Below are positions 24,986 through 34,542 of a stretch of 59,381 nt of DNA, piece after piece. Every line of letters begins with the position of its first letter. Position 1 is the stretch's first letter. The notes beneath the pieces are model-generated. The model saw only the letters and a program-made list of their open reading frames with translations, ran no database searches and was not told the DNA's origin. This DNA is from an uncultured Bacilli bacterium (GTDB taxonomy: Bacteria; Bacillota_I; Bacilli_A; RF39; UBA660): contig CAKOIS010000006.1 in NCBI GenBank assembly GCA_934087065.1, positions 1-59,381 of the forward strand, written 5' to 3'. The translations under genes were made by a program, and so were the position numbers.

Positions 24986-25590
24986 CAAATATTTATTACT
25001 CCAATTAAGTATAAAACTATAACCACTACTAAAAGAAGTGTTAAAAAACTATAAAATGCATCTTTTTGAAAAATTCCAGGTAATTTCTTTCTAATTGCAT
25101 CTAATCCAATATAAACCAAGAAACCTAGTATACCTCCTAAAACATTAAGTAAGATATCATCTATATCAAAGCTTCTACCAATATACTTTTGCACTACTTC
25201 TATTGTTAAACTAACTAAAAATGAAATAAGTGTAATACTACCAAGCTTCTTCATTTTTGTATAATATGCTGCAAAGAAACCAAAAGGCATAAATAGTATA
25301 ATGTTACCAAATACCTGTCTATTAAAGTTTTCACTACCTATAGGATACCTAAATATCTCTCTAAAAGGTACTAAATTAGTTCCACTCATATAAACATCTC
25401 TACTAGTTACTAATTCAAACAAAAATAATATATAAGTTACAAATAAAAGTAAAAGTAACTCTTCATGTAATATAAATTTCTTTCCATTATTCACTATATA
25501 AAATATTCTCATTAAAATGACTACAGTTAAAAATATAACTAACGTAGGCCAAGTTGTATCTAATAAATCAAAAAATGCACTTTTTAACAT
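24985..25590 (-). CDS. VanZ family membrane protein
   Basis: A 201-residue membrane protein with about five to six transmembrane helices and the VanZ signature: NLVPFREIFRYP, FGNIILFMPFGFFAAYY, and SLTIEVVQKYIGRSFDIDDILLNVLGGILGFLVY (residues about 130-165). VanZ proteins are linked to teicoplanin tolerance and lipid or cell-wall interaction, but the reaction is unproven. It lies two bases after yqfD on the same strand, so it probably shares the yqfC-yqfD operon and ends in a terminator. Confidence 0.9.
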   Translation of the reverse strand: MLKSAFFDLLDTTWPTLVIFLTVVILMRIFYIVNNGKKFILHEELLLLLFVTYILFLFELVTSRDVYMSGTNLVPFREIFRYPIGSENFNRQVFGNIILFMPFGFFAAYYTKMKKLGSITLISFLVSLTIEVVQKYIGRSFDIDDILLNVLGGILGFLVYIGLDAIRKKLPGIFQKDAFYSFLTLLLVVVIVLYLIGVINI

Positions 25591-25592
25591 AA

Positions 25593-26726
25593 TTACTCAC
25601 TTTCTAGAGTTACTTCCTTATATTCTGTAATATCTTCATAAACTCTATAAAATAACTCTAATACTATTTTACTACTATAACTATTATTTTTCAAAACTTT
25701 TCTTTCTATTATGTGTTCATCAGTGTCAAGTTTATCATTAATTATCTTATCAGCGCGCTTTATTGCTTCGTTATATGTTTCTTCTTCACTTAGTGATACT
25801 TTTTTATAACTATATAGTTCTTTACTTTCTTTCATCACTTTAAATAACAAATATGGTTTATCCACTAAAGTAGTAGTCTCATTTAAAGAATTATTTGTTT
25901 TATATTTTCCCATTATAGTAAACTTCTTTCCAAAAATATCTAAGTATATATGGTTTATAGTCTTACCAGTTTCTTGATACACCACATGATTATATGGCAC
26001 ACTTATATTTACTGTGTACCACACCTCAGCATACACTTTTCCTTTAGCACTTCTCTTACCCACTACTTTATCAAATTTAATAATATCACTTGATATAATA
26101 ACTTCTCCCTTTTTTACCACCTCATTTACTTCTTTAACACTACTTCCCCCACTTACTATAATATTCTTAATAAGTGCATCTTTCTTGCTTACTATATCAT
26201 AAACTTTATTATCAGTTATAGTTTTATCTATCACTCTAGGAGTCAAATTAACTATATACTTAGTACCACTCCTTGTTATCTCTATCCATTCTAAAGTATC
26301 CTTATTATTTTCTAATATCTTACTTTTTATATACTCTATTTCTTTCCTACTTTTAACAAATTTATACTTCTCTATTCCACGCTCTTTTAACTCGTATAAC
26401 ACGCTTTCCTTAACTTTCAAATTATTAGTAACAACTTCCACACTAAAGATAACCTTACTTAAAATGAGCAATATGCTGTACGTTAATAAAAAACTTACTA
26501 ATAATATATAGTGTTTCTTAATAAAAGAAATAACTCCACTTTCACCATAATATTTTACTACCACTATATCTAATAGATTATTTAGTTTTTCTAAACTACT
26601 TAGTTCTATTTTGAAGTAAAGATAATCTTTTATATTCTTCATATCTCTAAAATATATTTTATTGTTAATCAAAATACTTACTACTTTAGTAGTATTCTTA
26701 GTTTTTACTAGTACTTCATTTTTCAT
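25593..26726 (-). CDS. yqfD: Sporulation protein YqfD
   Basis: A 377-residue protein of the YqfD/SpoIV-type family. The N-terminal cytoplasmic part of about 85 residues is followed by one transmembrane helix (about 90-110, HYILLVSFLLTYSILLILS). An extracytoplasmic region holds the family motifs VLYELKERGIEKYKFVKS, WIEITRSGTKYIVNLTPRVID, VYDIVSKKDALIKNIIVSGGSSVKEV and VVKKGEVIISS (given here as successive regions). In Bacillus and Clostridium this gene is expressed in the forespore/mother-cell programme and is needed for efficient spore formation. It overlaps yqfC by 11 bases, the conserved pair. Confidence 0.9.
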   Translation of the reverse strand: MKNEVLVKTKNTTKVVSILINNKIYFRDMKNIKDYLYFKIELSSLEKLNNLLDIVVVKYYGESGVISFIKKHYILLVSFLLTYSILLILSKVIFSVEVVTNNLKVKESVLYELKERGIEKYKFVKSRKEIEYIKSKILENNKDTLEWIEITRSGTKYIVNLTPRVIDKTITDNKVYDIVSKKDALIKNIIVSGGSSVKEVNEVVKKGEVIISSDIIKFDKVVGKRSAKGKVYAEVWYTVNISVPYNHVVYQETGKTINHIYLDIFGKKFTIMGKYKTNNSLNETTTLVDKPYLLFKVMKESKELYSYKKVSLSEEETYNEAIKRADKIINDKLDTDEHIIERKVLKNNSYSSKIVLELFYRVYEDITEYKEVTLESE

Positions 26727-26955
26727 TTATCGTTACTCCTAATATAGTACCACTAATTAATAACTCTTTCTTATCTAACTTAACTGCTTTCATGTCCTTA
26801 CCTTTAATCTTAGATATTCTGTTACTTACTTTTATAATTACTAACTCACTTGTTATATCAACAATGCTTTCATAGTTTAGTACATGAACCCCACTTGGAA
26901 GTATACTTATTCTATATTCATTACTACTTAAATAGCTACTCAAATTATTTAACAT
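26716..26955 (-). CDS. yqfC: Sporulation protein YqfC
   Basis: A 79-residue YabP/YqfC-family protein: MLNNLSSYL, the core LPSGVHVLNYESIVDITSELV and KGKDMKAVKLDKKELLISGTILGVTINEK. Its partner yqfD follows with an 11-base overlap, the arrangement seen in endospore formers. The frame opens four codons earlier, but ATG 26955 has GGTGA at six bases. The function is a structural or coat-type spore role in mother-cell programmes by family knowledge. Confidence 0.88.
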   Translation of the reverse strand: MLNNLSSYLSSNEYRISILPSGVHVLNYESIVDITSELVIIKVSNRISKIKGKDMKAVKLDKKELLISGTILGVTINEK

Positions 26956-26989
26956 ATAATTCACCATTTAAGTATATGAAAAAAGGTTA

Positions 26990-27406
26990 CTAACTTTGAC
27001 AGTTATTATAACCTTCTGTTGTATAAGCTGTTCCACATTTTATATAAGCTTTAGCTTCGTTGTTAGAGTATTTTACACATGCATTACACGCCTGTTTATC
27101 TAACTTTATTTCGTCAATATATTTTTCACTCACTAAAGTATTTAAAAGAACATATCCACTATAAGTATTTGTAGTATTATTGTATTTTATTGTAGCTGGA
27201 CACTTTCCTTTCTCTATCGGGTTCTTACACATATCTTCTAAAAACATTAGCCCAGCGTCTTTTAACTCTCTTTCTTGTACTTTCATAGCTTTTTCTGTAC
27301 CCTTGTTTAAACTATTACCTATTCTAGGTACAACTATCACTAAAAGTAACCCAATAAGCGCTAAAACAACAAGTATTTCTGTTAACGTAAAACCATTCTT
27401 TTTCAT
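26990..27406 (-). CDS. Prepilin-type pseudopilin
   Basis: A 138-residue pilin-like protein. MKKNGFTLTEILVVLALIGL is a class III signal with cleavage after Gly; mature residue 5 is Glu and is followed by a 20-residue hydrophobic helix. The globular domain is small and has cysteines in pairs (MCKNPIEKGKC, CNACVKY, IKCGTAY, NNCQS). The frame is open to 27463 but ATG 27406 follows GGAGATGGG and gives the correct signal; the extra 19 residues would be unnatural. It is close in N-terminus and pseudopilin layout to the surface protein at 23325. It could belong to a competence or type IV pilus whose other genes are not in the window. Confidence 0.85.
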   Translation of the reverse strand: MKKNGFTLTEILVVLALIGLLLVIVVPRIGNSLNKGTEKAMKVQERELKDAGLMFLEDMCKNPIEKGKCPATIKYNNTTNTYSGYVLLNTLVSEKYIDEIKLDKQACNACVKYSNNEAKAYIKCGTAYTTEGYNNCQS

Positions 27407-27438
27407 ATTCCCATCTCCATTATAAATATACCATAATT

Positions 27439-29292
27439 TTAAAGTGTATTCAAGTCTTCCCACTCGCTAATTTTTTTATCAAGTAAAGCTTTTAAACTAT
27501 CTATTTGATTAAGAATATCTCTAGATTTAATATTATCCATGTAAACTTCACTATTTAACATCTCATTATTTAACTCTTTTACTTTATTTTCAAGTCTAGT
27601 TATCTCACTTTCTATCTCTTTAATAGCTTTAGAGTTATCTTTCTTCTTTTCTTTTTTAACACTCTTTACTTTATTAACCACCATTTCTTCATTAAAATTA
27701 CTTCTCTTTTCTAAATATTCTTTATATCCATAATTATATAGTGTAGCCTTATTATTTTCAATTAACAATACTTTATTACATACTTTATCTATTAAATATC
27801 TATCATGACTCACAATAATTAATGTTCCTTTATAACTATTAAGTAATTTTAAAATAGTCTCTTTATTAATAATATCTAAATGGTTTGTTGGCTCATCTAG
27901 TATAAGTAAGTTAGGCTTAGTATTTAATATCTTACACAAGCTTACCCTTACTTTTTCTCCACCACTTAAATCTTTAATCACTTTAAACACATCGTCCCCT
28001 TTAAAGTTAAAACTTCCAAGTAATGTTCTCACTTCTTGTGGCGTCATATCCTTAAAAGCGTTTCTTATTTCGTCATATATGGTACTCTCTTTATTTAAGT
28101 TTTCTAACTGTTGTGAAAAATATGCAAAATTCACATTTGTACCCATTACTACTTTACCCTTTAAAGGTGAGATTTCCCCAGTAATAGTCTTAACTAAAGT
28201 ACTTTTTCCTACTCCATTTGACCCGATTATACCTAGTTTATCACCTCTATCCAAAGTAAAACTAACGTTAAACAACTCACTCTTATATCCAATACTTGCA
28301 TCTTTTAATTTTAAAACTTCTCTATAACTAGTATTAACTGGATTAAAATTAATATTAAATGTCTTCTTATCAAAAACCTCTGGCTTATCTATCTTAGTCA
28401 TTCTCTCAATCATTTTTAGTTTACTCATAGCCATACTAGCTTTAGAAGGTTTATACTTAAACCTGTTTACTAAATCAGTTAATCTCTTAATCTCCTTTTT
28501 CTGTCTATTATAGTCTTTCAAAGATTTTTCATAATCTAGTTCTCTTTGTTTAAGATATGCAGTGTAGTTTCCTACATACCTTTTAGTTTTTCCATATTCT
28601 ACTAGATATATTATATTACATACATTATCTAAAAACATCCTGTCATGACTAACTAGTATTATACTATTTTTATAATTTTTTAAATAGCTTTCTAACCACT
28701 CAATTGCATTAATGTCTAAATGGTTTGTTGGCTCGTCTAGTATAAGTAAGTCAGGCTTTGATAAAATTAGTTTAAGCAGTGATAACTTAGTTCTCTCTCC
28801 ACCTGAAAACTCCACTATTTTCTTACTATAAACATCCTCATTAAACCCAAACTTATTAAGAGCGGTTATATATTCTTTTTTATAAGTATATCCACCCATA
28901 AGTGAATAGCTATTAATTAATTCGTTATACTTAATGAGCGTCTCCTCGTCATACTTAATAGATAGTTCACTTTCTAAAAGAGCTATAGCTTTTTCAATAC
29001 TAACTACACTTTTGTAAGCATCTCTTATATAATCTATCAACATTATATTTTCGTCCTTTATATTATCTTGACTAACATATCCTATTTTAAAGTTATCTTT
29101 TTCTACCACTAGTTTATCATAACCATCAGTTAACTCATACTCTCCAGTAATAGCTTTAAGTAGTGTAGTCTTTCCACTTCCATTTCTTCCAACCACACCA
29201 ACTTTCTCGTTATTCTTAACTAAAAAATTAATATCTTCAAGAATAGTATTTCCATTAATTTCTATACTTCCGTTTTTAATATTTAAGTACAC
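27439..29292 (-). CDS. ABC-F family ATPase
   Basis: A 617-residue soluble protein with two ABC ATPase domains and no membrane part, the ABC-F layout of ribosome-associated factors. Domain 1: Walker A GRNGSGKTT (about 35-43), signature SGGERTKLS and Walker B LLILDEPTNHLD. The interdomain (P-site tRNA interaction) linker has LDYEKSLKDYNRQKKEIKRL. Domain 2: GSNGVGKST, SGGEKVRVS and LLILDEPTNHLD. A basic coiled coil ends the protein. GTG 29292 is the likely start, because GGAGG stands six bases before it; the frame opens five codons earlier. It could be a housekeeping translation factor or a resistance factor; its linker would have to be compared with known subfamilies. Confidence 0.93.
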   Translation of the reverse strand: MYLNIKNGSIEINGNTILEDINFLVKNNEKVGVVGRNGSGKTTLLKAITGEYELTDGYDKLVVEKDNFKIGYVSQDNIKDENIMLIDYIRDAYKSVVSIEKAIALLESELSIKYDEETLIKYNELINSYSLMGGYTYKKEYITALNKFGFNEDVYSKKIVEFSGGERTKLSLLKLILSKPDLLILDEPTNHLDINAIEWLESYLKNYKNSIILVSHDRMFLDNVCNIIYLVEYGKTKRYVGNYTAYLKQRELDYEKSLKDYNRQKKEIKRLTDLVNRFKYKPSKASMAMSKLKMIERMTKIDKPEVFDKKTFNINFNPVNTSYREVLKLKDASIGYKSELFNVSFTLDRGDKLGIIGSNGVGKSTLVKTITGEISPLKGKVVMGTNVNFAYFSQQLENLNKESTIYDEIRNAFKDMTPQEVRTLLGSFNFKGDDVFKVIKDLSGGEKVRVSLCKILNTKPNLLILDEPTNHLDIINKETILKLLNSYKGTLIIVSHDRYLIDKVCNKVLLIENNKATLYNYGYKEYLEKRSNFNEEMVVNKVKSVKKEKKKDNSKAIKEIESEITRLENKVKELNNEMLNSEVYMDNIKSRDILNQIDSLKALLDKKISEWEDLNTL

Positions 29293-29309
29293 TTTACACC
29301 TCCACATAT

Positions 29310-29334
29310 AGAAATAAACGCCTTTAAGCGTTTA
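29310..29334 (-). terminator. Hairpin between frr and the ABC-F gene
   Basis: Minus-strand stem ATAAACGC / GCGTTTAT with a 6-base loop at the end of frr. The following U-run is weak, so termination may be partial. Confidence 0.5.
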
Positions 29335-29871
29335 TATACTAAGTAGTTCACTTTCTTTTTCCTTGTATTTCTCATCTACTATTTGATTATACTTATCAAT
29401 TAGTTTTTGAACTTGTTCCATGTTTCTTTTCTCTTCATCTTCACTAACTTCACTTTTCTTAATAACGTTATTAGCGTCTTGTCTAACATTTCTTAAAGCA
29501 ATCTTAGCTTCTTCAGCCATTTCTTTAACTTGTTTAACATAATTTTTTCTAGTCTCTTCAGTAAGTTCTGGAATAGTTAAGAACACTACTTCTCCATTAT
29601 TATTTGGAGTAAGCCCAAGTTCTGCAGCATAAATAGCTTTTTCAATTTCCTTAAGTAAACTTTTATCAAATGGTTTAATCATTAATTGTCTAGCTTCAGG
29701 AACGCTTATAGTACTAACTGCATTTAATGGCGTTGGCGCTCCATAGTATTCTACCATCACACCATTTAAGATGTTAGGGTTAGCCCTTCCTGCTCTTACT
29801 GTAGTAAACCTACTTTCCATATTACTTATTACTTTATCCATTTTAATTTTTACATCACTATCATTAAACAT
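29332..29871 (-). CDS. frr: Ribosome recycling factor
   Basis: A 179-residue protein that with EF-G splits post-termination ribosomes. It shows the family's start (KMDKVISNMESRFTTVRAGRANPNIL), the hinge YYGAPTPLNAVSTISVPEARQLMIKPFD, NNNGEVVFLTIPELTEE and the long C-terminal coiled coil (EEAKIALRNVRQDANN, KKSEVSEDEEK). The length is typical (about 185). It is not beside pyrH or tsf here, unlike many Firmicutes, and instead sits between a transporter and an ABC-F gene. AGGAGATGTG precedes ATG 29871. Confidence 0.97.
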   Translation of the reverse strand: MFNDSDVKIKMDKVISNMESRFTTVRAGRANPNILNGVMVEYYGAPTPLNAVSTISVPEARQLMIKPFDKSLLKEIEKAIYAAELGLTPNNNGEVVFLTIPELTEETRKNYVKQVKEMAEEAKIALRNVRQDANNVIKKSEVSEDEEKRNMEQVQKLIDKYNQIVDEKYKEKESELLSI

Positions 29872-29912
29872 AATTCACATCTCCTACTAAAATAATACCA
29901 TATCTTTTCTTA

Positions 29913-32306
29913 TTAATCAACATCATTTCTTGATAAAATTTCATGTGGTGTCTTCCTAACAATCCTATAAACTGGAAGTAACCCAAATATCAAATTAAAG
30001 AACACTACTATAAGTAAACTAGTAATAAATACTAACGGATTAATCACTATATTAAGTACTTCTATTTTACTAAGAGTGTATAAAACATAACTCATAAATA
30101 ATAAACCAGGTACACTACTAATTAACGTAATACTTAAAATTTCCCCCATAAACATTTTATAAATATCTTTTCTTTTAATACCAATACTTCTTAATATTCC
30201 AACTTCTTTAATTCTACTTAAAAAGCTACTTCTAACAATTAAATATATCTCTATTAAACTAATAACCACTATAACACTTGAATACATTATCTTACTCTTA
30301 TTTGCATCTTCCACATTTTTCTTATAAGTACTTAAACTATTTTCATACGTATCCACTACATTATATTTTTCACTTTTTAACTCATTAATTACACTTTTCT
30401 TATCTTTAGAACTAATTATAAACTTATCACTATTAAGTATTAACTTATTTTTAATAGTATTTTCACTAACTAAAAAATCACTTGTTTCACTACTTTTATA
30501 GTAACCTACTACTTTTAATTTAGTATTTCCTATTTTAGTATCCATCTCTTTATTTAAAGGATACTCATACTTATAGTTTTCATTCACTATTACTTCATAA
30601 TCATTTACTGGATAGTTTCCACTTGTTAAACTAGCGTCTACTCTTTTATAGTCTTTATAGCTAGTAGTTTCTTCCATTAAATAATCGTCATTTATAGAAT
30701 TTTCTATTATATTAATTAGTTCACTATCACTAGCATATATAGAAGGACTTGAAGTATCAGATATTCCAACTATTTTATATTCCTGACTATCTTTTAAGTA
30801 TACACTTTCTCCAACAAAACTATCATATGACAAGTATCCCGCGTTTTTAGCGTCACTCATACTTAAAAACTTATCAATTACTAACTTATCTATTATAATT
30901 TCATTATTATTTTTAATTTTAGTTCCACTTATTATTTTATCCAATAAACTACTACTTGCTAGATTTCCCTTAATAGTTTCCATTATTCCTGAAGTCTGTA
31001 AGTAATTACCAAATTTAAAATTTACTGTAACCATTCCATCAGTTGGCATGACGTAGTTAACATTATTCATATTACTTATCTTATCGTATTCATTCTTAGT
31101 CATATTATTTTTAGTAAGTAACACATAGTTTTTATTATAGCTTACAAAATCTTTTTCTTTAATATTTAACGTACTCATAATACTACTAACTGAATACATT
31201 ATAAACATACTTGACATAAAGAAACCAACTAAAAGTAACTTTTTGATGAAACTATAATTTAAGATTTTCATTAGTCCTCTTTTAGTACCAGAAAATATAT
31301 TGTAAATACTTGAATACTTACTTTTAAACTTATCATTCTTTACTTTACTATAATCAAAAGAAAACTCTTCATACACTCTTTTGTTAATTTTCTCATAATG
31401 CGCATCCACCAGTTCTATGTTGCTATTACTTATATTTTCTATTTTTTTAGGCTTGTCACTTTCTATATAAATATTATCATTTTTAACAACTATCTTTAAG
31501 TTTAGTTTAGACCCGTCTTCTACATAATAATCTATATTAACATTTTCCCCTTTTATAGTTTCATGATTCTTTATATCTTTTAAGTACACTTTATTATCAA
31601 GCTTGTAGTCTAACTCATGATTATCTTGATTTATATAATCCTTAACTATATTACCATCATTAATCTCTATTATTCTATCACTATAAAATTTAGCAAGTTC
31701 TTTTTCATGAGTAACAAGTATTACCAGTCTATCTCTACTTAAACTTTTAATTATGTTCATCACTTCAATTGTATTTTTACTATCTAAGTTTCCAGTAGGC
31801 TCATCTGCTATTATCACTTCAGGATCTTTAACAATAGCTCTTGCAATCGCTACTCTTTGTCTTTCACCACCACTAAGCATTCCAGCATATCTATTTCTAT
31901 ATCTATAAATGCCTAAGCTTTCTAAACAAAAGTTAACACGTCTTTTAATTTCTTCTTTGTCTTTTAGCCCATTAATTTTAAGAACTAAACTAACATTATC
32001 AAAAACTGTCTCATCATCAAGTAAATTAAAGTTTTGAAATATATATCCTATCTTTAAACTTCTTATCTTATCTATCTTATTAACACTCACTTTAGTAATC
32101 TTTTCATTGTCAACATAAATACTTCCCTTATCAATTTTAGATAAACCACCGATACTATTTAAAAGTGTAGTCTTCCCACATCCACTTGGCCCTAGAAGCG
32201 TAACAATACCTTTTTCTGGTAAATCTATACTAGTATTATCAATTGCTCTTACTTCACTTTTTTTGCCTTTATTAAAATACTTATATACATTAACTAACTT
32301 AATCAT
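29913..32306 (-). CDS. ABC transporter, fused ATPase and FtsX-type permease (second)
   Basis: A 797-residue fusion of a MacB/LolD-type ATPase and a permease. The ATPase (1-225) has GPSGCGKTT (about 37-45), signature LSGGERQRVAIARA and Walker B VIIADEPTGNLDS. After a linker, the permease has a helix near 350, a large extracellular domain (about 380-660) and three C-terminal helices with the FtsX pattern ILRSIGIKRKDIYKMFMGE. It lies two bases after its paralogue at 32309, so the two probably form a heterodimer. Type VII ABC systems of this kind do not transport across the bilayer in simple fashion but power extraction of peptides or lipoproteins; antimicrobial-peptide handling is a common guess. 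Confidence 0.85.
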   Translation of the reverse strand: MIKLVNVYKYFNKGKKSEVRAIDNTSIDLPEKGIVTLLGPSGCGKTTLLNSIGGLSKIDKGSIYVDNEKITKVSVNKIDKIRSLKIGYIFQNFNLLDDETVFDNVSLVLKINGLKDKEEIKRRVNFCLESLGIYRYRNRYAGMLSGGERQRVAIARAIVKDPEVIIADEPTGNLDSKNTIEVMNIIKSLSRDRLVILVTHEKELAKFYSDRIIEINDGNIVKDYINQDNHELDYKLDNKVYLKDIKNHETIKGENVNIDYYVEDGSKLNLKIVVKNDNIYIESDKPKKIENISNSNIELVDAHYEKINKRVYEEFSFDYSKVKNDKFKSKYSSIYNIFSGTKRGLMKILNYSFIKKLLLVGFFMSSMFIMYSVSSIMSTLNIKEKDFVSYNKNYVLLTKNNMTKNEYDKISNMNNVNYVMPTDGMVTVNFKFGNYLQTSGIMETIKGNLASSSLLDKIISGTKIKNNNEIIIDKLVIDKFLSMSDAKNAGYLSYDSFVGESVYLKDSQEYKIVGISDTSSPSIYASDSELINIIENSINDDYLMEETTSYKDYKRVDASLTSGNYPVNDYEVIVNENYKYEYPLNKEMDTKIGNTKLKVVGYYKSSETSDFLVSENTIKNKLILNSDKFIISSKDKKSVINELKSEKYNVVDTYENSLSTYKKNVEDANKSKIMYSSVIVVISLIEIYLIVRSSFLSRIKEVGILRSIGIKRKDIYKMFMGEILSITLISSVPGLLFMSYVLYTLSKIEVLNIVINPLVFITSLLIVVFFNLIFGLLPVYRIVRKTPHEILSRNDVD

Positions 32307-32308
32307 TA

Positions 32309-34483
32309 TTACACCTCCATATTATATGTAGTTATTACACTACTTTTAAATATTTTTCTTGAGTATCTACTACTTATTAAATAAGACATCATAGTTAGTA
32401 CTAAATATATAACTATATACTCTTTTAAATTAATATAAAATAATATACCGCTTAAATAATCATTTACTATAACGCCACTTTTGACAAGCAAGCTCACTAC
32501 TAAGAACACAAAATATACTAAATTTGTAATATTAAGTAACTCTAAAATTAGAAGTGTCTTAGTCTCTTTAAAACTTCCACCTAGTATTCTTATAGTTGTA
32601 TAATATTTATTTCTAGACTTAATAATTAGTTTAATTACAAAATAACTTATAAAGAATAACACCACAATAAGTATAGTTAATACTACTACTTTGACTATCT
32701 TAATTACCTGAGTAATCGCTGTATCATGTTTAACCTTACCTAAACTAAACACATCATAGTTAGTTAACTCATTAATTGTCTTATCTATATTTCTAGCATT
32801 ATCTACAAATAAACTAATTTGATAAACATCACTATTTTTATATAAAGTATCATAGTCTACACTACTTACAAAAATTGCATTATCATCACTATATTCTTTA
32901 TCAAATATTCTTTTATAATTATCTTTATTGTATATCTTGGTAACCTTTAAGTCTAAACTTTTAGTAAAGTAAATATTTTCATATGTCACATTAACAATGT
33001 CTTTACTACAGTTATAACTATCACAAGACAAACTTACATTTTCACTTATATAAACTTCTCCAGGCATAACTTTATCACTTACTTGAACATTAGGAATATT
33101 ATTTATCTTTTTAGAATTTATGTTCAGTTTGCTAATACCATAATTTTTTATTTCTTCAGTATTAACAAAATCATACACTTCATCACTTACATAGCTTGTA
33201 ACCATCCAGTTATATTCTTCGTATGTCGCTATTCCTACAATTTTAACCATTTTACCCTCATTACTAAACCCTAAACTAACAGTTTTATTTAACATATCAT
33301 TTTGTAACTCACTTATATAATAATTATCAACTGACCCCATTACAATAATTTCGTTATCATTTTCAGGCATTCTTCCATATAGAAGTTTCCCCTTAAAATC
33401 ACTTAACTTCATAAAGTTGCTTTCTAAATAAATATTATCATTATCTGTTAAAGTAGCACTATAGTCATATATTGTATCATTTAAAATAACATTCTTAACA
33501 TTACTTACTTTATACATGTTTTCTATTTCTATAGAAGTAAAACTAGTTTTATCTTTCTTTTTAACAATAATTCTTTTATCAGCGTCCATTTCATTAAAGA
33601 AACCATTATAAAAACTACCATTATTCTCTAACTCTAAAAAGGTTGAATATACATCCACTAAACTAAGTAACACAAATAAATAGACAAATGTTAAAAGTAA
33701 AAACTTAGTAGGTATATTAAACGTATTTCTTATTCCTAATCTTACATTACTAAAAAGCCTAGTTTTCTTTATCTCACTCAAAGTAATATTTTTAACTTCA
33801 CAAGCACTTTTTAATTTAACATCTTCTATAACACTTCCATCATGCATAGTAATCTTTCTAGTAGCATACTCACTTATCTGTTCATAGTTATGAGTAACCA
33901 CTATTACTAGTTTGTATTTACTTATTTCATAAAGAAGTTTAAGAACACTTTTAGCATTTTTACTGTCTAAGTTTCCAGTAGGCTCATCTGCAATTATAAT
34001 AGGTGTATCTTTAGCTAAGCATCTAGCAATTGCTACTCTTTGTTTCATTCCACCACTTAGTTTACTTACTCTTACGTGTCTATATTTATATAAATCAACT
34101 TTTTTAAGTATATCAATTACTTTTGATTTAACACTCTTTCTAGTTTCACCATTTATTAAAAGTACTAACTCAACATTTTGATAAACTGTATAACTACTTA
34201 CTAAATTAAAGTTCTGAAAAATATTTCCTATATATTTCTTTCTATATTCTTCATAATCAACTTCTGTATAATGGCTAGTTTCTTCACCATTAATATACAT
34301 TTCTCCTTCTTCGTATGTATCAAGCCCACTTAAGACATTTAATAAAGTAGACTTACCGCTTCCACTTTCTCCAGTAATAGCAACAAATTCTCCCATATCA
34401 AACTTAAGATTAACTTTATTAATACCACTTGATACTATACCCTTATTATAATAAAATTTACTAACATTCTTTAATTCTAACAT
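32309..34483 (-). CDS. ABC transporter, fused ATPase and FtsX-type permease (first)
   Basis: A 724-residue fusion. The ATPase (1-220) has GESGSGKST, LSGGMKQRVAIARC and IIIADEPTGNLDS, then one helix near 265-285, a long extracellular domain and three C-terminal helices (VVVLTILIVVLFFISYFVI; TTIRILGGSFKETKTLLILE as FtsX motif). ATG 34483 has GGAGGAAAT upstream; the frame opens four codons earlier. It is the first of a pair with the gene at 29913, only two bases apart. No two-component regulator of the usual bacitracin type is adjacent, so regulation is not visible. Confidence 0.85.
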   Translation of the reverse strand: MLELKNVSKFYYNKGIVSSGINKVNLKFDMGEFVAITGESGSGKSTLLNVLSGLDTYEEGEMYINGEETSHYTEVDYEEYRKKYIGNIFQNFNLVSSYTVYQNVELVLLINGETRKSVKSKVIDILKKVDLYKYRHVRVSKLSGGMKQRVAIARCLAKDTPIIIADEPTGNLDSKNAKSVLKLLYEISKYKLVIVVTHNYEQISEYATRKITMHDGSVIEDVKLKSACEVKNITLSEIKKTRLFSNVRLGIRNTFNIPTKFLLLTFVYLFVLLSLVDVYSTFLELENNGSFYNGFFNEMDADKRIIVKKKDKTSFTSIEIENMYKVSNVKNVILNDTIYDYSATLTDNDNIYLESNFMKLSDFKGKLLYGRMPENDNEIIVMGSVDNYYISELQNDMLNKTVSLGFSNEGKMVKIVGIATYEEYNWMVTSYVSDEVYDFVNTEEIKNYGISKLNINSKKINNIPNVQVSDKVMPGEVYISENVSLSCDSYNCSKDIVNVTYENIYFTKSLDLKVTKIYNKDNYKRIFDKEYSDDNAIFVSSVDYDTLYKNSDVYQISLFVDNARNIDKTINELTNYDVFSLGKVKHDTAITQVIKIVKVVVLTILIVVLFFISYFVIKLIIKSRNKYYTTIRILGGSFKETKTLLILELLNITNLVYFVFLVVSLLVKSGVIVNDYLSGILFYINLKEYIVIYLVLTMMSYLISSRYSRKIFKSSVITTYNMEV

Positions 34484-34542
34484 AATTTCCTCCATATCTA
34501 TAATTATATAGTAAAACCACTAAAAAATATATACACTTTACA

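Noticed and set aside
29913..34483. Bacitracin-type BceAB module
   Set aside because: Each gene is a fused ATPase-permease rather than separate subunits, and no BceRS-like two-component system is adjacent.
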